This document shows, piece by piece, positions 56,287 to 64,000 of a stretch of 64,000 nucleotides of DNA (the stretch's first letter is position 1; the number at the start of each line of letters is the position of its first letter). The translations under genes were made by a program, and so were the position numbers. Source of the stretch: Sepiola atlantica. Its lineage: Eukaryota; Mollusca; Cephalopoda; Sepiida; Sepiolidae. The stretch lies in NCBI GenBank assembly GCA_963556195.1, contig OY744516.1, positions 34,569,986 to 34,633,985 of the forward strand. Reading direction: 5' to 3'. The notes under the pieces were generated by a model that did no database searches, had not been told where the DNA came from, and saw nothing but the letters and a program-made list of their open reading frames with translations.

Positions 56287-57219
56287 TTAGCTTCTGAGTG
56301 GTCAGCTGAGAGTAGCTGAGAAAACAGGCAGATGTAGGCAGTTCCGGTAGTAGACTGAGGGAAGACCGGACATCTAGGATTTCCAGTCAAGAGTAGATAT
56401 ATTTAAGAAAACAGAGCAGACGAGAAGGGAGGGAGTAGATCGGCTTGGGGAGTGATTCAAGTTAGAGGGTTTGAGACGAGTAGACAAGTTTGAAGGATCA
56501 TACGATGGAGTTAGTCTTAGCCGAGATTCTGAACTTGAAAGATGGGAATTTAACTAAGATGTAGACGCTAGTGGTGGGGCCCCAACGACACAAACACGTT
56601 TAGGAATACTAGGTGCTGTATGTGGAAGGACAGCAAAACCTCCCCACAAAAAAAAAGCAAAGCAAAAAAAAATATCCCTGAAAATGCCTTTAACAAGTAC
56701 TTCAGTAAAACCTGCTTATTCACAAATGTGTTGACACACCAGAACAACTGCCGCCTGGGTGAAAGTTCTGTTCTCAATCATGTGACGAATCTCTCCAGAG
56801 AAAGATCGAGAGAGAGTATGCAATTCGTTAGTATTATTTTAAAATAGAATTGATGAATGTAGGATAAAGAAGGAACTATCGCGTGAAATATTTAAGAATT
56901 TGATCTGTATATTGATATTATTAATAGTGTAAATGTTCTATTAAGTAGTTTATTTTTAAGTGTTGAATTGAGAAGATAATTAAAACGGGGAAATGTATAA
57001 AAAGGCATCACAAACAAATAATGAATAAGCATCAGTTTTTTTTTTCCCCCTACAATGAAAGAAAATTTCTGATTAATGGTTGTTTACATGATTCAAGTAT
57101 GAGTGACTGTAAGGGGGGGGGGGCATACATGCTTTACTTGTTTGTTTGTTTGTTTGTGGTTTTATTTGTTTGTTTGTTTTACTTGTATAACATACAAATT
57201 AAATACATCATGAATTATA
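56287..57219. repeat. LTR-like and following duplicated segment, block B
   Basis: Copy of 44840-45786. TGTTAGCTTCTGAGTGG here keeps the TG start that A lost, slightly favouring an LTR reading. Includes a GTTT microsatellite near 57140. Confidence 0.4.
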
Positions 57220-57604
57220 TTGGGTCGCCAACTAAGTTCCCGCCATTTTTTATTTAATTTTAGAATTTATTGTGTTTTCAAATTTTGGAATCTATTTTTT
57301 TCAAGAATTCTATTTTTTGAATTTATTTTATGTTTTTGGGGTTTTTTTTTCGAATTATTTTAACTTAATTTCTGTTTATTTTCAGATCATTGAATGTCAA
57401 GAAAAATGGACATTTTCGACACCATCTCCTGAGCTTTCTACCAACGAGATATTGAAAATCTTTTTGCTTTTATGTACTAGCGAGTCACCACTTATGAAGG
57501 CCCATTGTTGAACATTGCGAAGAAGTTGTAAACAACAAGGGAGAATACATTATTGATTAATTAGTTGTTAGTCTTTTTTTATTAAACCTTTTAAGTTTCG
57601 GAAT
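57220..57604 (+). mobile_element. Mariner-type remnant, block B
   Basis: Copy of 45787-46175 with TA|TTGGGTCGCC at the left end and EEVVNNKGEYIID-stop. Interrupted at 57605 by the composite repeat. The matching opposite TIR lies at about 58228-58253. Confidence 0.65.
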
Positions 57605-57965
57605 TTTTTAGATGAGGATTGATAATTTGTAGAATTTGGTATATTCGGACTACTGTTCTCATCTTGGATGTTTTTATCACAACGTTTCGGCCGATGTAAC
57701 CTCCGACCTTCTTCAGGTGTACCTTGTCGAACTCCGGAATCTTTCTGTCAAACTCGGGAATCTGGACGGAATTTTGAACGGAACCCTTCATAAAATCCAC
57801 AGGAGTAGCATGCTCTTGTTCCATCTGCCATGACTGGAAAGAAGTCTTCAGTAATTCGCAATTCTTTGTATCGCCCGCACGGAGGATTGAACCTTCAACC
57901 TTCAGATGACTGTCACTTAGAACTGAAGTTTACTTAGTACTATATCCACTGTGATGCATGAACTT
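57605..57965 (+). repeat. Composite retroposon related to 2605-3115
   Basis: Contains GGACTACTGTTCTCATCTTG, CAACGTTTCGGCCGATGTAA, CTTCAGGTGTACCTTGTCG and, on the minus strand, a B-box-like GGTTCAATCC. It shows that the two halves of the 2605 foldback belong to one repeat unit. It sits within the mariner remnant. Confidence 0.65.
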
Positions 57966-58019
57966 AATACATCAACTACAAGTTGAAACTCGGAAGATCA
58001 CTCGCATTAAAATAGAATG

Positions 58020-58410
58020 TTGAGTTAATGACTATTTTCGACACCTTTTTTGTTTGTATTATTTTTGCTTTTTGATTTCTACCAACAAGGTATTTAAACT
58101 CTTGGGAAGAAGTTGTAAACAAGGAAGAATACACTATTGATTAATTAGTTATTTCTTTATTAAATCTTTTAAATGTGAATTTTTAAAAAAACAAAACAAA
58201 AAAAACAAAAAAAAAACAAAAAAAAAAACGGCGGGAACTTAGTTGCCAACAAAATATTTCCAATGACAAAAAAAAACATATACAAGGACAATCTTTTAAA
58301 TTTGAATTAAAAAAAAAAATAAAATAAAAAAAACGGCAGGAACTTGGTTGCCAACCAAATATTTCAAATGACGAGAAAACCATATACAAGGACAATCTAA
58401 AATCTATAAT
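58020..58410 (+). mobile_element. Mariner 3' end with duplicated TIR region
   Basis: TTCTACCAACAAGGTATT and WEEVVN-reading codons (58108-58125) resemble the remnant above. GGCGGGAACTTAGTTGCC (58230) is the opposite TIR. A second tandem copy of this end follows (GGCAGGAACTTGGTTGCC, 58334). Confidence 0.55.
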
Positions 58411-58943
58411 TAAATCTATTCTTGTAGATCTATTATAATAATTAAGATCATTAAAACAAAAAAATCGTTTAAGAAATAAAATGGCTGACTTACAAATGAA
58501 AATGTCCTCTAATGGTATCCTTGTTCTTATTTTTTCCTGATTCGAACCTCATGCTAACTTTGTATAAAGAAAGTAAGACTAAGTCCAAGGTAACATTACT
58601 TTTCTTGACACTGGGTTGCTGAAACCAATTAAACTGCTTCAAAGTGTAAACAAAGTCAGGCTGATATAAGACACACAAAAAGAAACTTAAAGTAAATAAA
58701 CACAGGAGTTTGAAAGTTTAACCTAGTTTTTGTTCTGATTAGAGGTCAAGGTTGACGTTTTATCCACCAACTAAACAAAGCAAGTCATTTACAAGGGCAG
58801 AGTTTATAAAAAAAACAACCTTAAATCTTATGACTGGAGAACATATGGTTCCATCTGGTGCCGTATGACCCCACCAATGTTCCAAGATCACTGATCATCT
58901 TTTTTTATATTGCAAAACAAGGTCTTACAACACTCAAGTAACA

Positions 58944-59007
58944 GTGGCATTATACAAAGTACAAGCGTGGCATTATACAAAGTACAAGCGTGGCATTATA
59001 CAAAGTA
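58944..59007. repeat. 23-bp tandem triplet abutting a Helitron
   Basis: GTGGCATTATACAAAGTACA-AGC repeats at 58944, 58967 and 58990. The third copy is cut by the Helitron end at 59007/59008. Unrelated in sequence to the 23-bp satellite. Confidence 0.9.
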
Positions 59008-59250
59008 CTAGCGGGACCCCATGGAAATTCCACAGTGCTTTCTACATCAATCTGTATAATTTACTGTTAATAATAATATCCCTTTTGAAATAATAAATGT
59101 CAGGGTCAATATTATTAAGAAAAAAATACTCTTTCTTCTTCTGTAAAAATAATTGTCATCGTCAGCTAAATATTGTTTAAATAAATAAAAGAGGTGACAG
59201 GTGATAACGTACATACAAACATGAAATGGCTTAGCATATTATTATATAGA
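59008..59250 (-). mobile_element. 243-bp non-autonomous Helitron
   Basis: Minus strand A|TCTATATAATAATATGC ... TGGAATTTCCA palindrome, GGGGTCCCGCTAG|T. The 3' end resembles that of the 41011/48557 Helitrons (GGTC-C/T-G-CTAG). No coding sequence. Confidence 0.75.
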
Positions 59251-59274
59251 TGCTTTTGTTTTGTTTTTTAAATT

Positions 59275-59345
59275 TTTTATAACTTTTATTCACCACAAAC
59301 AAGGCATATTGTCACTGAAGCATAAGGGGCTACTGTGATAGGTGC
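59275..59345 (-). repeat. LINE B 3' end fragment
   Basis: TTCACCACAAACAAGGCATA through GTAAGGGGCTACTG-like sequence matches 36740-36790; the end lies against a T-rich stretch. Confidence 0.55.
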
Positions 59346-59349
59346 CAGA

Positions 59350-59720
59350 TTTATTGAAGGATATGAGTGGGAAGTTGGACGCAAGAATAAATGTTTGTAG
59401 AATAGTTACTGTGTAAATAAAATAATCAACAAAAACAAACTTTTATTTTTTTAAATCGTAAAATACTTAATAATTATTATTAATTCTTTTTGGAGCCAGA
59501 TTGAAAGTAGGAATGGCACAGCAGTTTACAGCATTGATTGTGCACTTGTCATTCCAAGTCATTTTCTCTCTAGACTTGACGGGGCAAGTAGTCGAGGAGA
59601 AGCTATATCAGGATGTAAAAATGCAGTAGACTGCATGTTTTAGTGTTACATGCGAATGGCAGACGTTGTAGGTGATAGGTGAGTTAGGCTACACAGAAAC
59701 TGTCCTTTATTTGAAATAAA
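59350..59720. other. Unmatched sequence in block B insertion
   Basis: No recognised element or gene. Confidence 0.35.
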
Positions 59721-59721
59721 G

Positions 59722-60463
59722 TAAGTGCCTCATTAAACGGGGAGGGTGGGGGGATCCTGCTAAGATGAACCTACTTGACAAAAGTAATGTTTCTAGATTG
59801 GCTTCAGATAAACCCCTTTGCATGGGCACTGTCTAGCCGTTATCTCTAGTGGATATCTCCAGTAGTCAACTTCTGGGTGGTCGAAAGGTGACCACTGCGA
59901 AAGACCAGAATCCAAGATTTCCAGTGAGGAGTGAAAATATTCCAGATGGGCATGACACAGAAGTTGGGTTTTCTGAGGGCTGGCAATCAGTGTGGTCGGT
60001 GTGCTTCTCCTTGGGGCTCTTAGCTAAAGGATTGTGTTGATTGGATTTATATTTTATTTGGCCGGGATAAAAGATCTCATTTTGCAAGTCTGCTATTCAA
60101 CCTAAGAAAACGAGTAGTATTAGTAATCTCAAAAAAATATATCTGTTAGTTGTTTATAAACTGGACTCATGTTTTTACTTGGAATGAAATGTTCATAAGT
60201 ATATGATGACCAATTTTATGTAGACAAGAATTTTCTCTCTTTTTTAAGCTTTTATAACACTTTTAATGTTCCATCACTATTTACATAATTTAATATTTCT
60301 CTTTCATAATATTCTCAACATCTCTTCATCCATTAAATTTAAAACAGTTTTCTTTTCTTCACTGACGTCCATGCATATAAAAGTATAGATGTAATTGATT
60401 CATGCATATAAAAGTATTTTGGCTTTGTCTATTATTCGACGTATTATTCTCTGATCAACGTCC
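59722..60463 (+). repeat. Right end of block B
   Basis: 59722-60165 matches 46893-47335. 60265-60463 matches the X segment (46178-46295 and 47580-47747). The junction CATGCATATAAAAGTAT is itself repeated (60369, 60401). Confidence 0.7.
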
Positions 60464-60763
60464 ATGGAAGAAATTTCTAAAAAAAAAAAATATGCCGTTT
60501 TTATTTTTTGTACCTATAAACACCAATTTGATTACTAATTATTTTTGTTTTCTCCAGATAATCAAATAATTCCAATGCCTCATACAATAATTAGTGTATG
60601 ACACCATCAGGGCTTTGTAATTAGATGTTGCTAATGTGACAGATCACACAAGGAAACATGTTATCACCATACACAAATAAATAATTTTCTGGATTCAAAT
60701 GGAAATAATAAAAAAAAAAAATTAAAAAGTGGTTATCTATTCCCGAAGTTTGTTTTGGGTCTC

Positions 60764-60864
60764 AGAGAAGATATCAACAAACAAAACACGCTGAAGAAAC
60801 AAACAATGACAGAGAAGATATCAACAAACAAAACACGCTGAAGAAACAAACAATGACAGAGAAG
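60764..60864. repeat. 47-bp tandem duplication
   Basis: AGAGAAGATATCAACAAACA starts at 60764 and 60811, with a partial third at 60858; the copies are identical. Confidence 0.9.
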
Positions 60865-60989
60865 ATTGTATAAAATATATAATTTATTAACAGAGATATT
60901 AATAACACAACAACAGGGGACAATAAACAAGATAATGGTCATTTCACTCTGCGATTGGTCGGCCGTATCCCAACTGCTGATTTTCACCA

Positions 60990-61430
60990 ACACCTCAATC
61001 TAAAGTTGCTGTCATTTGCAGCGACGTCTTCGATGGTTTGGCACGCAGCTCATCATCCAGAGGGAGAATGAATTCACAATGTAATCCTCCCTACGTCTTT
61101 GCCTGGGTGGCGCAAGCATATCGGTGGACAGCTGAGGACCTGGACAACCATCAAGGATTGCATGGCTGAGCTCTCAGATCCTTCGACAGTGGTATCCCGA
61201 TTGGTTAACAATCTCACGCAACCTTGCTCAGGACTGCCATGCATCAGAATGTAGTGCAGGCCAGAGAAGAAGTCGGCTCAACCCAACCAGGGTGAATGTT
61301 GTTGCAACAACAAGTCATGTCCTTAGTTGAGGCAAGATTTTCTGTACGCCAGATACCCTTCCTGATACCAATCCCGTGAGGTAATGGGGACCAATGCTTG
61401 AAAATTGATTCTCTTAAGGTTAAAACATCC
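60990..61430 (+). pseudogene. LINE C-terminal fragment
   Basis: Frames give RRWFGTQLIIQREN-like and then HIGGQLRTWTTIKDCMAELS, the 'W....GGQ..TW...IK.D' region found at the C-terminus of some non-LTR reverse transcriptases. A 3' segment with GCCAGATACCCTTCCTGATA follows, reminiscent of mollusc LINE tails (recall only). Confidence 0.6.
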
Positions 61431-61517
61431 GCTTTTGGCTATGCCTAACATATTTCTACAGTGTAGCATTATAGTTAGTTTGCGAATAGACCACATGGTG
61501 GCGGTGGTGGCTACTTC

Positions 61518-61680
61518 TGCCTATAGAGACAATAGATACCCTAAGAAAGGATGTCTAGGAATTTATAATGAAGCAAGGGTTGCACAATCTCTGAGTGCAC
61601 TACTCAAACCCTGACGACTGTGAGCAGTGCCAGAGTAAGCAGAGATGCTAAGTATCAATCTGCACAATTGAGGGCTTTAT
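61518..61680 (+). repeat. Dispersed 'gagacaatagata' repeat, copy 3
   Basis: AGAGACAATAGATACCCT, GAAGCAAGGGTTGCACAATC and AGCAGTGCCAGAGTAAGCAG match copies 1 and 2 in order. Confidence 0.55.
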
Positions 61681-61689
61681 CGCTGAACC

Positions 61690-62095
61690 ATTTTTTGGCT
61701 GTGTATGGATAGGTTACCCCTCCTTCTAAAAAAAAAAAAAAGAAAACATATTCTAAGAGTCAGCTGACTGAAATACTAACCTGCTTTCATGAAATCTCTG
61801 CGTGAATTCGTAGACAGTTATAGATATTTGGGGCAAACCTTAAATGAAACATGAGTGCAAAAAAAATGTTTGGCTCATACAGAATAAAAAATATAAGCAC
61901 GTCTTTGTCATACTTTAGGTCAAGAATGGTTTCTCTTTTTTTATTCCGACTTCAGTTTTATAGCTTAGTACTTAAAAAGAGCATGAAATGTCCATCAAAA
62001 TAAACATTGAGCACTACTTTTTGCTATTCGACTCTGTTTTAGTCATACTAGGTTCTAAAAATGTTTAAAAAAAAAAAATTTTGTATACTAATAAG
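61690..62095. other. Noncoding stretch
   Basis: No gene, RNA or repeat boundary recognised. Confidence 0.35.
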
Positions 62096-62099
62096 TCAC

Positions 62100-62600
62100 C
62101 ACTTATCAAGGTCCAAAGGCCACTCAAGGGTAAGGGTTAACAAGATTGTCAATTTGATATAGAACAATGTTATGAAATAATGAGTGAAAAGGGCAGGATT
62201 TGATTACTTAAGAGGATGGCTCAACAAGTATTTGCTGATTTGAAGACAACTAAGTTGTAGTCAGCAGGGAAGCACTTATACATCTGGTAAGTTCTGGGAA
62301 AGCTCTTCTCATGGAAGTTTCGTTTTGTTCTAGGTACACAGAAGAACAAAATGAAAGATTGTAGTTCAGTAGAGCATTTACCATGAAAATAACGATAGAG
62401 TAGAGAAAGACTAGCTACGTCTCTTCTGTGAGAGAGGGGCTGTATGTAGGGAGGAGAAGAGAACATCCGCCACTAGGTTGTGAAGTCAGTTTTGCACTCT
62501 GTCAAGGCAAGAAAGAGTGATCTGAGCTGTACCACCAGAGTACTCCATCTTAAGACGTATCTGACTCTTACACAAGCTGAGGATTGTGTCAGTTTTCTTT
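62100..62600 (-). pseudogene. LINE A-type 3' fragment
   Basis: The minus frame has PLSHRRDVASLSLLYRYFHG and KCSTELQSFI, the post-RT region. The 3' tail matches 35715-36340 and 16575-17130 segment by segment. Third copy in the window. Confidence 0.7.
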
Positions 62601-62789
62601 TAATATTAGAATTCTAGTATTTTTGTATGTGTAAAATAATTGTTTCTGTTCAAATTAATTGTAAGTTTGAGTGTGTTAAAAAACAAAAAAAATTTAAATG
62701 GCACTTGATTGATTATTAATAAACTTTTGTTTCAGAATTTAGTATTAAAAAAAGCCTATGAATAAGCAAGTTACAATATTTTTACAACC

Positions 62790-63330
62790 AAACTATCAAC
62801 AAGTTTAATCTGCACCCCTGCCCTGTCACTCTGCACGTAGTCAAATGAAGTCTCAATTCTGCCAGGTTTGCATCAATTCTCGAGACAATTGGCCTAGACA
62901 AAAGCGATGGTTGCCAACCCGACAGAATTACACTCTTTACTCTTAAAGCAGGAAAGCCACTCATATGGATCGCCCACTTGCTCTGACCCTTTTGCACCAT
63001 CAAGAATTGCGGCATCTGCTGTCAATCCTGAACCCACGGATTAGTTCTCCAAAACCCAAAAGAAACAACAAATACCGCTCACTAACTGATCGTTTCATTT
63101 TCCAGCCTATCTCATTTCAGGGGGTCCTCGGTCCCGATACATAGGAGACATTGAATAGATGATAGAAACTTGTAGGAACAGGCCGAGATATTCCTTGGAT
63201 ATTCCAGTGATTCTCCCTAGCTAACATCCGAGACAATGCCATGTCGATTATGATGTCATCCCGCAATGTCGCAGTCTTGATGAAGAAAACAAAGAAACTG
63301 CCCTCGTGTGGAGGCAAGTAATTATTGACT
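62790..63330. other. Unexplained, less AT-rich block
   Basis: Composition is clearly more balanced than the flanks, with short minus-strand ORFs (77 and 66 codons). No motif, splice pair or terminal repeat I can defend. Could be an LTR, a degraded DNA transposon or a gene edge. Confidence 0.4.
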
Positions 63331-63334
63331 TAAA

Positions 63335-63930
63335 ATAATTACAGTTAAAAACAAATCATTTAAACTCAATTCTGTTTTGCTGGCATCATTGCCCCCACTT
63401 CATATAATCAGGTACTCATGTGAAGGTTGCCAACATCTCTAATGAAAGTGGTGTTTTTGAATCAATACGATTCGGACATTGCATACCAAGTTGTCAGTCT
63501 ATGCCACTTCCTCACTGCCACCTCCCACTTAATTAAAAAAAAATGTATGTGTCTTCGCCATAATTTAGATGAAGCACTAGTTTTTATTTGCACACACACA
63601 CTTTTAGATGAAAAGAAATTACACAACACGTATCAAATGATTAAACTGTCACAGTAGACGCATTGTTTACAGTTCCGGGTTTGTAGTTACATTTATTTAT
63701 CCTACTTATTTCGCTATGCCTCCATTAACATCTCGGTAAAAGCATTATACGAAAAATATACACAATCCCATTCCAACATAAATATTTTTTTTTTTTAATC
63801 ATTTTTGCTTATATTTTTTCTTTCTTTAACACTTTCAGTAAGTACATATTTTAAATATCTTATCTGAAAGCTTCAAATCAATCCATGCCATTGATTCTAC
63901 ATACCAGAAACCAGTCAATATTATTTTATA
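63335..63930. other. Noncoding stretch before the terminal satellite
   Basis: Contains a 76-codon plus-strand ORF (63427-63657) without recognisable motif. Nothing else supportable. Confidence 0.35.
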
Positions 63931-63933
63931 TAT

Positions 63934-64000
63934 AACGTGTACACATGCCAAAATATAACGTGTACACATGCCAAAATATAATGCGTACACATGCAAAAAT
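63934..64000. repeat. 23-bp satellite array, cut by the window end
   Basis: Three units of ATATAACGTGTACACATGCC-AAA begin here, preceded by TTATTTTATAT. This is the fourth separate site of the satellite. Confidence 0.92.

Larger units (their letters stand above)
47748..60463 (+). repeat. Block B of the large direct duplication
   Basis: Starts abruptly after CTCTGATCAACGTCC and ends at the same CTCTGATCAACGTCC (60449-60463), which supports a tandem duplication of a unit bounded by AACATGGAGAG on the left and that sequence on the right. Later insertions: the hAT element 49772-53372 and a composite 57605-59720. It also carries 49267-49590 and 55742-56286, absent from A. Confidence 0.8.

Overview
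This is a metazoan nuclear genomic window. It is AT-rich and intron-bearing, full of microsatellites and layered transposable elements, with no prokaryotic features. A mollusc, possibly a cephalopod, is suggested by a LINE tail near position 500 (CATCATCAT plus a 'ccatgctggcatg'-like motif), by several LINE C-terminal fragments and by the (AT)n/(AC)n-flanked foldback repeats. This assignment comes from recall of similar repeats and is only moderately secure.

One host gene is supported. Eight coding exons on the minus strand, 31162 down to 8488, have consensus GT/AG borders and matching phases at every junction. They give an 882-nt CDS (293 aa plus stop) if the ATG at 31160-31158 is the start. 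The protein has a Ser/Asp/Glu-rich N-terminal part, a basic stretch, an aromatic/charged conserved-looking core, Ser-Pro/Thr-Pro sites, a PKKRK-type nuclear localisation signal and a C-terminal Cys cluster. I cannot name it. Its introns (1.3 to 7.0 kb) hold most of the left-hand repeats. They include a well-formed hammerhead ribozyme in the sense orientation, about 80 nt upstream of the exon 7 acceptor and preceded by a tRNA-like SINE head.

From 33 to 40 kb the window is transposon ground. There is a 1.1-kb terminal-inverted-repeat element with hairpin ends (33580-34720), a LINE tail on the plus strand (34960-35215), and a minus-strand non-LTR element (LINE A) interrupted by a second, 5'-truncated element (LINE B, 39160-36730) carrying endonuclease and reverse transcriptase domains.

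From about 40148 to 60463 lie two direct copies of a mosaic block, A (40148-47747) and B (47748-60463), nearly identical by eye where they align. Each carries a Helitron derivative with exact ends, a decayed reverse transcriptase, a large array of a 23-bp ACGTGTACACATG-type satellite, an LTR-like/unknown segment and mariner remnants. Copy B has gained a 3.6-kb hAT-type element with a perfect 8-bp target duplication, and copy A preserves the empty site. B also received a further composite insertion around 57.6-59.7 kb that includes a 243-bp Helitron. The same satellite starts again at the right edge (63934).

From 60.5 to 64 kb there are LINE remnants and one unexplained, less AT-rich block (62790-63330). 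Apart from the minus-strand gene I see no other intact host gene. The long ORFs in the satellites are translation artefacts of a 23-bp repeat.
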